A DNA stretch of 64,000 bases from Vibrio neonatus (GCF_024346975.1 NZ_AP024886.1:806001-870000), one strand, 5' to 3'; counted from the stretch's first letter, positions 9,761-18,797 are shown. Numbers and translations are program-made. The notes: generated by a model not told the origin, from the sequence alone.

Positions 9761-10498
9761 ATGAAAAAGATTTCAATTACATTTGCAATGCTTCTGGCTG
9801 CTCTGACAACCACTACAGCATTTGCAAAAGACAAAGTTTATAAGATCGCGACTGATGCAGCTTACGCTCCTTTCTCGTTCAAAATCGATGGCGCATATAC
9901 TGGTATTGATGTTGAAGTACTAGACGCTATTGCAAAAATCGAAGGCTTCGAATACCAACTAAGCCCAATGAACTTCAATGGCATTATCCCAGGCGTAGTA
10001 TCTGGTCAACTTGATGGTGCTATTGCTGGTATGACAATCACAGAGAAACGCGCTAAGGTTTTAGACTTCTCTGAAGGTTACTACGAATCAGGTGTTATCC
10101 CTGTCGTGACAGTAGACAGCAAAATTGCTTCAGTTTCTGACTTCAAAAACAAACGTTTTGCAGTTAAGAAAGGCACAACTTCTGCGGATTGGGCAAGTGC
10201 TAACCGTAAAGACCTAGATGCAAGCATCCGTTACTTTGACGATTCTGCTTCTATGTTCCAAGAAGTAATGAACGGCAACGCTGACATCGCTTTCGAAGAC
10301 TACCCTGTTATCGCTTACAAAATTTCTCTAGATAAAACTCCAACTCTAAAACTTGTTGGCGAGAAATTAACAACAGCTAAATTCGGTTTTGGTGTTAAGA
10401 AAGGCCAAAACGCTGAGCTTCTTCAGAAGTTCAATGAAGGTCTAGCAAAAATCAAAGCAAACGGTACTTACGAGAAAATTCTTAGCAAATACCAATAA
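9761..10498 (+). CDS. polar amino acid ABC transporter, periplasmic binding protein
   Basis: Solute-binding protein of family 3 (GlnH/HisJ/ArtJ type), 245 residues. The signal peptide MKKISITFAMLLAALTTTTA-FA is cut near residue 22. The mature protein shows the family pattern ATDAAYAPFSF, GIDVEVLDAI, GQLDGAIAGMTITEKRAKVLDFSEGYY and a C-terminal KFNEGLAKIKANGTYEKILSKY. It binds a polar amino acid in the periplasm. Exact specificity (glutamine, arginine, cystine) cannot be read from the sequence. First gene of a binding protein-permease-ATPase set, separated from the permease by 176 bases and a strong hairpin. Confidence 0.93.
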   Translation: MKKISITFAMLLAALTTTTAFAKDKVYKIATDAAYAPFSFKIDGAYTGIDVEVLDAIAKIEGFEYQLSPMNFNGIIPGVVSGQLDGAIAGMTITEKRAKVLDFSEGYYESGVIPVVTVDSKIASVSDFKNKRFAVKKGTTSADWASANRKDLDASIRYFDDSASMFQEVMNGNADIAFEDYPVIAYKISLDKTPTLKLVGEKLTTAKFGFGVKKGQNAELLQKFNEGLAKIKANGTYEKILSKYQ

Positions 10499-10558
10499 TA
10501 TCTAGTTTAAAAACAAGATGTTAATAACACTGCTTTAAAATAAAAATATTTACTCAGG

Positions 10559-10590
10559 AAGGAGTTTATTGCATAAACTCCTTCTTTCTT
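10559..10590 (+). terminator. intra-operon hairpin between binding protein and permease
   Basis: AAGGAGTTTA and TAAACTCCTT form a perfect 10-bp stem with a 5-nt loop, followed by a pyrimidine-rich CTTTCTTTTC. Such partial terminators or 3' stabilisers usually make the binding protein more abundant than the membrane parts. Confidence 0.65.
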
Positions 10591-10674
10591 TTCTAAATAA
10601 CCTCTTAGATGAGCGCCTTATTTTGAGGTCAACATCTTTGCGACGAGGTTAAGTAGTTTTAAAAGGAAATTCGT

Positions 10675-11322
10675 ATGTTTGAGCTATTCATGGATAGCCT
10701 ACCTGCCTTTATCGAAGGGATGAAAATCACCCTGATCATAACGGTATGTTCGCTGTTCTTGGCAACTGGCATTGGTCTAGTATTAGGCCTTATTAATATT
10801 GGCAAAAACAAGTTTTTACGCGCGATTGCTAAAGTCTATATCGATATAGTCCGTGGTACACCTCTTATCGTTCAAGCCTTCTTCTTATACTTTGGCATGA
10901 CAGGTTACCTTGGCTTTCATATGACAGCTGAAGTTGCAGGTACCATTGTTATCAGTATTAACGCTGGTGCTTACATGGCTGAAATCTTCCGTGGCGGTAT
11001 TCAAGCTATTGATAAAGGTCAAATGGAAGCAGCGCGTAGCCTTGGTCTATCATCGACACAAGCAATGCTGAAAGTAGTACTTCCACAAGCATTCCGTCAC
11101 ATGATCCCGGCAATTTTGAACCAGTTCATTATTTCACTAAAAGATACATCAATCCTTACCGTTATCGGTGTAAGTGAATTAACACAATCGGGTCAAATCA
11201 TCATTTCTTCAACGTACCGTTCGTTTGAAGTGTGGACAATGGTCGGCATTTTGTATTTTGTTCTTATCTATATTTTGAGCACTATCTTTAGACAAATTGA
11301 GGCGCGTTTGAACAATGATTAA
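10675..11322 (+). CDS. polar amino acid ABC transporter, permease
   Basis: Inner-membrane permease of the HisM/GlnP type, 215 residues with about five membrane helices. It carries the EAA loop [22 protein letters not shown] that contacts the ATPase, and the family N-terminal helix [23 protein letters not shown]. An AAAAGGA ribosome site precedes the ATG. Its last 8 bases overlap the ATPase gene, so the two are translationally coupled. As only one permease gene is present, it would act as a homodimer. Confidence 0.93.
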   Translation: MFELFMDSLPAFIEGMKITLIITVCSLFLATGIGLVLGLINIGKNKFLRAIAKVYIDIVRGTPLIVQAFFLYFGMTGYLGFHMTAEVAGTIVISINAGAYMAEIFRGGIQAIDKGQMEAARSLGLSSTQAMLKVVLPQAFRHMIPAILNQFIISLKDTSILTVIGVSELTQSGQIIISSTYRSFEVWTMVGILYFVLIYILSTIFRQIEARLNND

Positions 11323-12040
11323 GGTATCAAAACTAGTAAAAGCTTATGGCGATAACGTTGTTCTAAATGGTATCGACTTCAATGTTGGCGAAAATGAAGT
11401 AGTTTCTCTTATCGGTCCTTCAGGCTCTGGTAAGTCTACCCTACTTCGTTGTCTAAACGGTTTAGAAGAGCTCAATGGTGGTCACATCATTATTGATGGT
11501 GACGACTTAGCGAACAAAGATCTGGATATCAACAAGTTCCGTGAACATGTTGGCATGGTATTCCAATCTTTCAACTTGTTCCCGCACCTAACGGTAATGG
11601 AAAACATCACGCTCGCGCCATTAACACTGAAAAAAGCCAACAAAGCAGAAGCGCAAGCAACTGCGTTTGAACTGTTGGACAAAGTAGGTCTGCGTGACAA
11701 AGCGGATGCGTATCCGAAAAGCTTATCCGGTGGTCAAAAACAGCGTATTGCAATTGCACGCGCACTGGCAATGAACCCAGATATCTTGCTTTTTGATGAG
11801 CCTACTTCGGCACTTGATCCTGAGATGGTTGGTGAAGTTCTGCAAGTAATGCAAGATCTTGCCAACTCACACGGCATGACAATGGTTGTTGTAACCCACG
11901 AAATGGGCTTTGCTCGTGAAGTGTGTGACCGCGTAGTCTTCATGGCTGACGGAAAAATCGTAGAACAAGGTAAGCCTTGTGAAATCTTCGATAACCCGCA
12001 AAACGAACGTACTCAAGACTTCTTGTCTAAAGTTCTGTAA
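11315..12040 (+). CDS. polar amino acid ABC transporter, ATP-binding protein
   Basis: GlnQ/HisP-type ATPase of 241 residues. Walker [11 protein letters not shown]-loop [13 protein letters not shown], signature [15 protein letters not shown], Walker [14 protein letters not shown] and the switch histidine [13 protein letters not shown] are all intact. It powers the permease encoded just before it (8-bp overlap). A strong terminator follows, so the operon ends here. Confidence 0.95.
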   Translation: MIKVSKLVKAYGDNVVLNGIDFNVGENEVVSLIGPSGSGKSTLLRCLNGLEELNGGHIIIDGDDLANKDLDINKFREHVGMVFQSFNLFPHLTVMENITLAPLTLKKANKAEAQATAFELLDKVGLRDKADAYPKSLSGGQKQRIAIARALAMNPDILLFDEPTSALDPEMVGEVLQVMQDLANSHGMTMVVVTHEMGFAREVCDRVVFMADGKIVEQGKPCEIFDNPQNERTQDFLSKVL

Positions 12041-12074
12041 GCATTTTGCTTTACCCGTTCTCCATCTAAAAGTT

Positions 12075-12107
12075 TGGGAGCTGATTTTAATCAGTTCCCA
12101 TTTTTTT
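12075..12107 (+). terminator. terminator of the amino acid importer operon
   Basis: An 11-bp stem with one G-U pair (TGGGAGCTGAT / ATCAGTTCCCA) and a 3-4 nt loop is followed by seven T residues, 35 bases after the ATPase stop. Confidence 0.88.
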
Positions 12108-12137
12108 ATCTGGAGCTAGCGACATGAATTTTGGACA

Positions 12138-12170
12138 ATAAAAAAGGACCTAAATAACATTTAGATCCTT
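12138..12170 (-). terminator. terminator of the S4-domain gene
   Basis: On the minus strand a 12-bp stem (AAGGATCTAAAT / ATTTAGGTCCTT, one wobble) with a 3-nt loop runs into a T-rich tract. It faces the importer terminator, as expected between convergent genes. Confidence 0.88.
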
Positions 12171-12219
12171 AATCAATCGTTCAGTTTACGACTTATCTTT
12201 TTCGCAATTATCGCCGAAA

Positions 12220-12684
12220 TTAAAAGAAGTTGATGGATTTACGCCCTGTTTTAGCGTTTTTATCACTGTCATCATCTTCATTGTTCTCTGCTACTTGAGT
12301 CTGCACTTTAGCGTCAGAGTGGTTGTCGGCAAAATGCTCTTCAACATATTCAGGCTCATCGTCATAACCTTGATCGCCAGCATCGTAATCCGTTGCCACC
12401 CCATCGTCTGCATAATCAGCTTCAACAACATCAGCAGGATCAACATAGATCACTAGGTAGAATTCTTCGTTAAATTGAACCAAATCACCGTCAACCAATT
12501 TACGACGTTTACGGGTTTCTATTTCGCCATTTACGGCAACATAGCCTTGGCTAATAGCTTGTTTCGCTTCACCGCCACCACTGACTGCATCGGCAATCTT
12601 TAGTACTTTGTAAAGTTCCACCGGTTGAGTTGACACCTCAACACCAATTGCTTCAATTTCAATTTCTTCTTCTAAGTGATCCAC
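12220..12684 (-). CDS. S4-domain RNA-binding protein with acidic tail (YbcJ-like)
   Basis: Residues about 18-80 form an S4 RNA-binding fold like E. coli YbcJ: VELYKVLKIADAVSGGGEAK, then GYVAVNGEIETRKRRKLVDG and a final strand. YbcJ is only 70 residues. This protein has 154, with an unusual C-terminal half rich in Asp, Glu and Tyr followed by a short basic end (GRKSINFF). Start is GTG at 12684 behind GGAAA. An ATG overlapping it is in another frame and stops at once. It probably binds structured RNA, but the target is unknown. Alone on its transcript. Confidence 0.8.
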   Translation of the reverse strand: MDHLEEEIEIEAIGVEVSTQPVELYKVLKIADAVSGGGEAKQAISQGYVAVNGEIETRKRRKLVDGDLVQFNEEFYLVIYVDPADVVEADYADDGVATDYDAGDQGYDDEPEYVEEHFADNHSDAKVQTQVAENNEDDDSDKNAKTGRKSINFF

Positions 12685-12740
12685 TGCATTTCCAACTTAA
12701 GTTTTCGAGCGATGCTCGTTAATTGGCGACATTCTAACTG

Positions 12741-13352
12741 CTATTGGAACTCAGGCATAGCACCAAGTTTATTGTGCCAAACTTGGATATGGGAGTATTG
12801 CTCATCAAGCTCCACTGAAAATGCGCCTTTCATTAGGTTAATAAACAAAAACCCAGTGATATCTGCAACTGACAGCTCGTCACCCGCAAGATAAGTCGAA
12901 TGGGCCAATCGGTTTTCTAGTTTCGTTAAAAAGGCAATCGCACGACCTTTTGACTCTTCGCCCCACTCGCTTACGCAATTTTCTCGGTCGGAATAAAAGC
13001 CTGTAATGTTTCTAAATGCCTGAAAACCAGCGATAAGTCCTTGAAACTCAACAATGCGGTGCCACATTTCAACTTGCGCACTCTGCACACCTGGCGCGCC
13101 AAATAGATTAGCCTGATTAGGCACAATATGATCAAAGTAACGACAAATTGCGACAGACTCACTGATGTAAGTACCATCGTCTAACTCCAATGCAGGCACT
13201 GTGCCGCTAGCGCTCTTTTGTTGGAACTCAGGAGTAATATTTTCACCACCCTTTAGATCCACTTGAACACGCTCAACCTCAGCCCCAATCAGCTTGAGAA
13301 AAATCGAAACACGTCTACAGCTTGGCGTTGCCGCCGACTCATACAATTTCAT
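12741..13352 (-). CDS. glutathione S-transferase family protein
   Basis: A 203-residue GST with an N-terminal thioredoxin-like domain (MKLYESAATPSCRRVSIFLK, SGTVPALELDDGTYISESVA, where the ES pair binds the glutathione glutamyl group) and an all-helical C-terminal domain with LAGDELSVADITGF. The frame stays open 34 codons upstream, but the ATG at 13352 has an AAGGA ribosome site and begins right at the first beta strand. It lies 86 bases after a coniferyl-type aldehyde dehydrogenase on the same strand, hinting at a joint detoxification role. Substrate unknown. Confidence 0.88.
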   Translation of the reverse strand: MKLYESAATPSCRRVSIFLKLIGAEVERVQVDLKGGENITPEFQQKSASGTVPALELDDGTYISESVAICRYFDHIVPNQANLFGAPGVQSAQVEMWHRIVEFQGLIAGFQAFRNITGFYSDRENCVSEWGEESKGRAIAFLTKLENRLAHSTYLAGDELSVADITGFLFINLMKGAFSVELDEQYSHIQVWHNKLGAMPEFQ

Positions 13353-13438
13353 TTCATATTTCCTTATTAAAATTTCGCTTTGCAGCGCTTTTGAATCAGC
13401 TCTATAAGGCATTGTGATTTTAGGCAATGTTCCATCAA

Positions 13439-14869
13439 TTACCTGACAAACCACTTCCTCATAACTGACAATACAAACTTACGATATTTCAAAATTAACC
13501 GAGCTCTGGGTAAATAGCTCGGCGTATACAACACTGTTTTAGCATGGCTAAAGGTTCTAAACCCTTCTTCACCATGATAACGCCCCATTCCCGAATGCCC
13601 TATCCCGCCAAACGGCGCATCTTCAGCCGCGACATGAAAAATGGTGTCGTTGACCGCCACTCCTCCAGAATGAGTATTTGCCAAAATATAGTCAACCGTC
13701 GGTTGTTCATTACTCATAACATATAGCGCTAAAGGCCGCTCATGGGCATTCACATACTCAATCGCTTCTTCAACTTTGTGATAGGTAATGATAGGTAAAA
13801 TAGGGCCAAAAATTTCTTCCTTCATCACCGCTAAATCATCGCTTGGATTAAAGATAAGATGGGGCAATAACTGGTTTGGTTCTGTGGTGCTATTACCGGC
13901 AGCGACTTCTATTACCCGTACGCCATCAGTCGCTTTAGCTTGCTCTATATATTGCTGTAAACGCTGGTATTGATGACTATTAATAATATGACTGAACTGG
14001 CTGAGATCTTTGGCAAAATAGCGATTAAAACGCTGGGCAAATAGCTCGGCAAATTCATCGGCTCTGTTTTGATCAATCAGTACATAATCTGGCGCAACGC
14101 AGATTTGTCCTGCGTTGACACATTTGCCAAACACAATTGAATCGATGATTTTGTCTAACTGCGCATCAGGCGCGATTATCACTGGCGATTTACCACCTAA
14201 TTCCAGCGTAACTGGCGTTAAATTTTTGGCTGCTGCTTGTGCGACCATGCGCCCAACCGATGTTGAACCGGTAAACAGCAAATGGTCAAAAGGTAACGCA
14301 CTAAAATTCGCGGCGATCGTCGCTCCGCCTTGTATCACCACCACTTCTTCATCTAAAACCGACAAGATGTTAGTGAGCACTTCATTGGTCGCAGGAGTAA
14401 ACTCGCTGAGCTTTAACATCACTTTATTTCCAGCAGCAATGGCAGTTGCTACCGGCGGTAGGCTCAGCATTACCGGGAAGTTCCACGGCGAAATCACTCC
14501 CACTACCCCAAGAGACTGATACTCAACTTTCACTTTTGAAGGAAACAGCATTAATCCTGCATGGCGCTTCGACGGTTTTGCCCATCGATTGAGGTTTTTT
14601 AAAGTGTATTTGATGTGATTGATGGTTGGAATAATATCAGACAGAACAGAATCAAACTCAGAGCGATTGCCAAAGTCTTTTGCCAGTGCCGAGACCAGTT
14701 GCGACTGCTGCTCTAATATTGATTGTTTGAGTAGTAATAAGCGCTGTTTTCGTTGCTCTAAACTTGGATTTGGTGCGTCTGCGTAACTCTTTTTTAAAGC
14801 GGTTAATTTCAAGTTTAAATCACCTGAGTCCCCTAAAGTGTCACTTGAAACCAAATTAAGTCGCGCCAT
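13439..14869 (-). CDS. coniferyl-aldehyde-dehydrogenase-type aldehyde dehydrogenase
   Basis: NAD(P)-dependent aldehyde dehydrogenase of 476 residues, closest in pattern to the CalB/coniferyl aldehyde dehydrogenase branch, which is shorter than classical ALDHs and ends in a hydrophobic-basic tail. Visible motifs are GVVGVISPWNFPVML, the LFTGSTSVGRMVAQAA cofactor loop, catalytic Glu in TLELGGKSP, catalytic Cys in NAGQICVAPDYV, and EEIFGPILPI. The C terminus (LPRARLILKYRKFVLSVMRKWF) may touch the membrane. It is upstream of the GST gene. True substrate is unknown; long-chain or aromatic aldehydes are possible. Confidence 0.9.
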   Translation of the reverse strand: MARLNLVSSDTLGDSGDLNLKLTALKKSYADAPNPSLEQRKQRLLLLKQSILEQQSQLVSALAKDFGNRSEFDSVLSDIIPTINHIKYTLKNLNRWAKPSKRHAGLMLFPSKVKVEYQSLGVVGVISPWNFPVMLSLPPVATAIAAGNKVMLKLSEFTPATNEVLTNILSVLDEEVVVIQGGATIAANFSALPFDHLLFTGSTSVGRMVAQAAAKNLTPVTLELGGKSPVIIAPDAQLDKIIDSIVFGKCVNAGQICVAPDYVLIDQNRADEFAELFAQRFNRYFAKDLSQFSHIINSHQYQRLQQYIEQAKATDGVRVIEVAAGNSTTEPNQLLPHLIFNPSDDLAVMKEEIFGPILPIITYHKVEEAIEYVNAHERPLALYVMSNEQPTVDYILANTHSGGVAVNDTIFHVAAEDAPFGGIGHSGMGRYHGEEGFRTFSHAKTVLYTPSYLPRARLILKYRKFVLSVMRKWFVR

Positions 14870-15057
14870 TACTGCCTCTCATTAAATCTTCAACCGTCAT
14901 CATGATTGTTGCTTGTGCAATCGATTGTAGGCGATGAGAAGCATTACACCTAACTCTGTTATCCAAAATTTTTACCCTTAGCAAAAACTTGCCTTAAATA
15001 GGTAACAATATGGGAGCAATTAGACATTTGTTGCTATCTGTTTTTTGTTCGACAATG

Positions 15058-15088
15058 AAAATTAAGCGTCACGGGCGCAACGCTTAAT
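15058..15088 (-). terminator. hairpin after the small membrane protein gene
   Basis: ATTAAGCGT and ACGCTTAAT form a perfect 9-bp stem with a GC-rich 10-nt loop just after the downstream stop. The T tract is short (four), so this is a moderate terminator. Confidence 0.55.
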
Positions 15089-15104
15089 TCTTAATTCTTA
15101 TTTA

Positions 15105-15383
15105 TTACATGATATTTCTACGACGAGCTTCTTTCTTATAGCTGGACTCGCGATAAAGCCAAAGCAACCCGTTCGCGACAATCATTAGCCCAGTAAACAA
15201 TACATAGTTCACCCACTGGCTCTTCACAAATGACGCAATACCCTGCTCACCGATAGAAGAATATTGAAAAGCGATACTAAACACTAAATAGAAAGCAAAA
15301 GAGCCAAGAGTGCTCTTAGAAAGCCAACTGAAGAAACCTTGCTCTCGTTTCTGATGCCAAATTTGAAACACTTTATCGTTCAT
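15105..15383 (-). CDS. small two-helix membrane protein, unknown function
   Basis: A 92-residue protein starting MNDKVFQIWHQKREQGFFSW. It has two hydrophobic segments (STLGSFAFYLVFSIAFQY and WVNYVLFTGLMIVANGLLWLY) and a basic C-terminal tail KKEARRRN, suggesting an inner-membrane hairpin with cytoplasmic ends. The frame opens 16 codons earlier, but the ATG at 15383 has an AGGT ribosome site at about 9 nt. No family is recognised and no operon partner is apparent. Confidence 0.7.
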   Translation of the reverse strand: MNDKVFQIWHQKREQGFFSWLSKSTLGSFAFYLVFSIAFQYSSIGEQGIASFVKSQWVNYVLFTGLMIVANGLLWLYRESSYKKEARRRNIM

Positions 15384-15431
15384 ATATTTACCTAACTTGA
15401 TTATTTCTGTACTTAATTCAGTGCGTGTCAC

Positions 15432-15769
15432 TTGTGTCGTTTCACACTAAATAAAGAAGCAAGCAACGCTTGCCATAATACTAAACCTTTTTACTATAAA
15501 CTCGAACCCCAACGAAGAACGGGTAATACAAAAAGCTTACGAAAATTTGCGATACGCACTAACAAAGGGCGACATTATCTCACGATGTGCGTCTAACTGA
15601 ATACACAAAGCTGACATTTGACGGATTTAACCTAACAAAACAGCTTTTGGTGGACGGAAAACCGTAAATTAGACTAACGAAGATCGTGAAGCATGAATCG
15701 CTAGTGACGAAAAAGCTTAGGTATGGAGAGCCTAAGTACGACCTAGCTTTCGCAACAAAAGTGATTACG
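15432..15769. other. intergenic, no gene seen
   Basis: No coding frame or RNA was recognised in this 338-base gap. It contains only the terminator at 15710-15736. Confidence 0.5.
15710..15736 (-). terminator. terminator of the DJ-1/PfpI gene
   Basis: A 6-bp stem (CTTAGG / CCTAAG) with a 9-nt loop is followed on the minus strand by CTTTTTC, 34 bases after the stop of the PfpI gene. Confidence 0.55.
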
Positions 15770-16342
15770 TTATTCTTGCCAGTTGTATTCCATTTGCTTG
15801 GCTACTGTCTTGGCAAACGATAGGCCGCAATGTTTTGATAGCAAATGTAAACTCATATCGATACCAGCCGAAATACCACCGGAAGTAGTAAATTTTCCAG
15901 ATGTGACCCAACGTTGATCTGTGATTACATTTAGATTTGGAAACTGCGAGATTAAATCCGGAATATCCTCCCAGTGTGTCGTCACTGTTTCTTCCTTAAT
16001 GACACCCGCTTCTGCAAGAAGAAATGCACCAGTACACACTGACACCACTTCATTTATATTTTTAGCTATAGAAGCAAGCCAACTTAAAATATGGGGTTTG
16101 CACATTTCATCGATATGAACGCCCCCGACTACAATGAATAAATCAATATTAGGGTGATCATATATGGTGTAGTCAGCCAATACTTTAAAACCGCCACGGG
16201 CAATAACAGGTTCAGAACTCTCAGCAACTAAAAACACATTTAAATGCTTAGCCCCTAACCTTTTCGCTGTACTAAACACTTCATATGGGCCCGAAAAATC
16301 AAGGACTTCTGCTTGGTCGTAAATATAAATACCTATGTTCAT
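15770..16342 (-). CDS. DJ-1/PfpI family protein (isonitrile hydratase-like)
   Basis: A 190-residue single-domain class I glutamine amidotransferase-like protein. It begins MNIGIYIYDQAEVLDFSGPY, has the nucleophile elbow VVSVCTGAFLLAEAGVI with the reactive cysteine, and a later TTHWED segment, all typical of the PfpI_2 branch that includes isonitrile hydratase and the sensor domain of GATase-AraC regulators. It has no DNA-binding domain. The ATG at 16342 has an excellent AAGGAGGG ribosome site. It is divergent from a TetR gene and may share its operator. A decayed second copy of part of this gene lies at 18483-18598. Confidence 0.87.
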   Translation of the reverse strand: MNIGIYIYDQAEVLDFSGPYEVFSTAKRLGAKHLNVFLVAESSEPVIARGGFKVLADYTIYDHPNIDLFIVVGGVHIDEMCKPHILSWLASIAKNINEVVSVCTGAFLLAEAGVIKEETVTTHWEDIPDLISQFPNLNVITDQRWVTSGKFTTSGGISAGIDMSLHLLSKHCGLSFAKTVAKQMEYNWQE

Positions 16343-16521
16343 CTTCCCTCCTTGGATAATGTTCAAAACACTAGCAAAACGCTTCGAATCCGTCACTTTT
16401 ACACATTGATACGAACCATAACGTACAACGAATCTCTATCCCCTATCGATAAGATAGTCGAGACCAGTATCAATGAAATCATCTATAAATATCATTGAGT
16501 CAATAGTCTATGGTTTGTCGA

Positions 16522-16575
16522 TTGACAAGGGTAGAACAAACGCTCTACTATAAAGGTAGAGCATTCATTCTACCC
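16522..16575 (+). promoter_or_regulatory. consensus promoter overlapped by a nested palindromic operator
   Basis: A perfect -35 TTGACA (16522-16527) and a TACTAT -10 (16546-16551) are 18 bases apart. Over the -10 and start site lies a nested inverted repeat: GGGTAGAA (16529-16536) pairs with TTCTACCC (16568-16575), and GCTCTAC (16542-16548) with GTAGAGC (16556-16562). The TetR gene starts immediately downstream, so autorepression is likely. Confidence 0.75.
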
Positions 16576-16588
16576 AATGAGATACATT

Positions 16589-17104
16589 ATGCTAAAAGAG
16601 CAAATCGCATCCAGCCTAGAGCGAGAATTTAGTGAGTTTGGTTTTGCCGAGCCCAGTGTCGCACAACTCAAAGTAGCTTGTGGTGTCAGCCTAAGAACTT
16701 TATACAAACACTACCCTTCAAAAGAAGAGATGATTGTAGGTGCTTTACAACACCGTCACCAACGTTACCTAGCGTTCTTATTGGCTGACGTTCCTGAGAC
16801 AGGTATTCACTCTCTAAAACATATTTTCACTAAGTTGGGTGTATGGATGAAAGAATATGCACCGCACGGCTGTATGTCTATGAATGCACTAGCAGCATTT
16901 CCTGAAAATGACTTCATTTACCAAGCAGTCAAATCCCATAAGAAAGACGTGCAAAGATTTCTAGGTGAACAAAGTGTACGCCCAGATTTATCAACACAGC
17001 TATTTTTGCTTCATGAAGGCGTGTCGAGTGCTTGGCCGGTTATTGGGGAGCAAGCTCTCGATGCCGCCCAACACACAATTATAAAATTATTATCTGAGAA
17101 CTAA
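16589..17104 (+). CDS. TetR family transcriptional regulator
   Basis: A 171-residue repressor with an N-terminal TetR helix-turn-helix (PSVAQLKVACGVSLRTLYKHYPSKEEMI) and a helical ligand domain. An upstream in-frame ATG at 16577 begins two bases after the operator palindrome. The ATG at 16589 leaves more leader and is preferred, though neither has a strong ribosome site. The next gene starts 2 bases after its stop, so it forms an operon with the oxidoreductase. The palindrome over its promoter suggests autorepression and possibly control of the divergent PfpI gene. Confidence 0.86.
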   Translation: MLKEQIASSLEREFSEFGFAEPSVAQLKVACGVSLRTLYKHYPSKEEMIVGALQHRHQRYLAFLLADVPETGIHSLKHIFTKLGVWMKEYAPHGCMSMNALAAFPENDFIYQAVKSHKKDVQRFLGEQSVRPDLSTQLFLLHEGVSSAWPVIGEQALDAAQHTIIKLLSEN

Positions 17105-17106
17105 TC

Positions 17107-18171
17107 ATGACAACAATACCAACCGCTATACCGGACACAATGAAAGCGATACTACTTAATGGTCATGGTGGACCTGATATGTTGGAATATCGCCAAGATA
17201 TTCCTGTCCCAACGCCAAAAGATCACGAGGTGTTGATTCGTGTATCAGCCGCTGCTGTAAACAACACCGATATTAACACCCGTATTGGTTGGTACTCGAA
17301 AAGTGACCACAGTAAAGACGATGCTAGTTGGGGTGGAAATGCATTAAATTTGCCCAGAATCCAAGGCGCTGATGTCTGTGGAGAGATCGTTGCGGTAGGC
17401 GATTGCGTTGATAACATTCGTATTGGAGAACGAGTGTTAGTTGAACCCTGTTTAAGTGACGTGAACGGTGAAAGTGTTTCCCCTGCATGGTATTTAGGTT
17501 CGGAGTGCGATGGTGGTTTTGCTGAGTATACCGTGGTGTCTGCAAAGCACGCTTATAAGATCGACTCAGATCTCACTGACATCGAACTGGCTTCTTTCCC
17601 ATGCTCCTACTCTACCGCAGAAAACCTGTTAACGCGCGCTCAAGTCGTTAAAGGTGATCGCGTCTTAATATCTGGAGCATCTGGAGGCGTGGGTTCTGCA
17701 GCCATTCAGCTTGCAAAAGCACGTGGCGCAACGGTTATAGCGATCACAAGTGCTAGTAAACATGATTTGGTATTAGGGCTTGGCGCAAATACTGTGGTTA
17801 ATCGAAATGAAAACCTCGGTGAGACTCTAGGCACAAACAGTGTAGATGTTGTTATTGATCTTGTGGCGGGTGAACAATGGCCTCAATTTTTTGACGTGTT
17901 GCGGCCTAAAGGTCGTTATGCCGTTTCCGGTGCAATCGGCGGAGCATTAGTTGAGCTTGATGTACGCACACTCTACTTAAAGGATTTAAGCTTCTTTGGT
18001 TGTACTGTTCTAGAACCGGAGGTTTTTTGCAACTTAGTGAGCCTCATTGAACAAGGTAAGATAAAACCACTCGTGGCCAAAACTTTTCCTCTTGAAGCAA
18101 TTTCACAAGCCCAGACTGAGTTTCAAGAGAAGAAACATGTCGGAAAAATAGTGCTGACAGTCACAGAATAA
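17107..18171 (+). CDS. quinone oxidoreductase-like medium-chain dehydrogenase
   Basis: A 354-residue medium-chain dehydrogenase/reductase. The N-terminal GroES-like domain (MKAILLNGHGGPDMLEYRQD) is followed by a Rossmann domain with the nucleotide motif ISGASGGVGSAAIQLAKARG. It lacks the usual zinc-binding cysteine cluster, which points to the quinone oxidoreductase/enone reductase branch using NADPH. It starts 2 bases after the TetR stop and so is likely induced when that repressor is released. The substrate is unknown, probably an electrophilic or quinone-like compound. Confidence 0.88.
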   Translation: MTTIPTAIPDTMKAILLNGHGGPDMLEYRQDIPVPTPKDHEVLIRVSAAAVNNTDINTRIGWYSKSDHSKDDASWGGNALNLPRIQGADVCGEIVAVGDCVDNIRIGERVLVEPCLSDVNGESVSPAWYLGSECDGGFAEYTVVSAKHAYKIDSDLTDIELASFPCSYSTAENLLTRAQVVKGDRVLISGASGGVGSAAIQLAKARGATVIAITSASKHDLVLGLGANTVVNRNENLGETLGTNSVDVVIDLVAGEQWPQFFDVLRPKGRYAVSGAIGGALVELDVRTLYLKDLSFFGCTVLEPEVFCNLVSLIEQGKIKPLVAKTFPLEAISQAQTEFQEKKHVGKIVLTVTE

Positions 18172-18482
18172 AAATAACTTGCTCAGCACTACATAAGTGC
18201 AAGTAAATCACATTCAAAAAATCAAGATACAAAGCCCAACGATGGTATGAAAGATGCTAAATGTTGGGTAGCGCCATGTTATTGATTATGGGCGTACTGC
18301 AATGTCTTAGTATAAAAACGCTTTGTTCTGGTAACAGGTTCTGGAATTCCGCAGCGTATTAGGTATTAAGTTAAAATTTTGAAGTATTGCCCAAATTAGC
18401 AGCCAACTTTCTTGTAAGTGGAGCAGCTAAGCTCAAAACTCCCTGTCAAAACCCCGTTAAACAAAGATACCAAGGCTACACA

Positions 18483-18598
18483 CAATAACGGGTTCAGAAC
18501 TCTCAACAACTAATAACACATTCAAATGCAGTCCCTTCGTCTTTTTGCTGTGCTAAAAACTGCAAATAAATCTAAGAAACCAAGGACATGTACTTAGC
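18483..18598 (-). pseudogene. remnant of a second PfpI-family gene
   Basis: About 115 bases align by eye with 16198-16314, inside the intact PfpI gene, at roughly three quarters identity. Minus-strand translation gives FAVFSTAKR in one frame and NVLLVVESSEPVI in another, matching YEVFSTAKR and NVFLVAESSEPVI of the intact protein. Frameshifts and stops separate them. It is a decayed fragment of a paralogue or a partial duplication. The rest of 18172-18480 contains no recognised gene. Confidence 0.75.
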
Positions 18599-18647
18599 CA
18601 TCTCATTACCTTTTAACTTTCTGACAAAGCAAAGCACGTTTATTTTT

Positions 18648-18709
18648 TATCGATCACTAAAAAATATATGACGTTTGCTATTGACAATGTTTAGCGATCA
18701 ATACAGAAT
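18648..18709 (+). promoter_or_regulatory. promoter with two TetR-type operator candidates upstream of the SDR gene
   Basis: TATCGATCACTA (18648-18659) and TAGCGATCAATA (18692-18703) flank a perfect -35 TTGACA at 18681-18686, with CAGAAT as a -10 candidate at 18704-18709. Both resemble TATCGATCGGTA at 24409-24420, before the second TetR gene, suggesting shared control. Confidence 0.5.
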
Positions 18710-18797
18710 GCGCGCATCCAATTCAGTAGCGAACACTACAGAATATTAATCAAACAAGTTCTCTTACTAAGATCGACAGAATATGCAGGAAATAACA

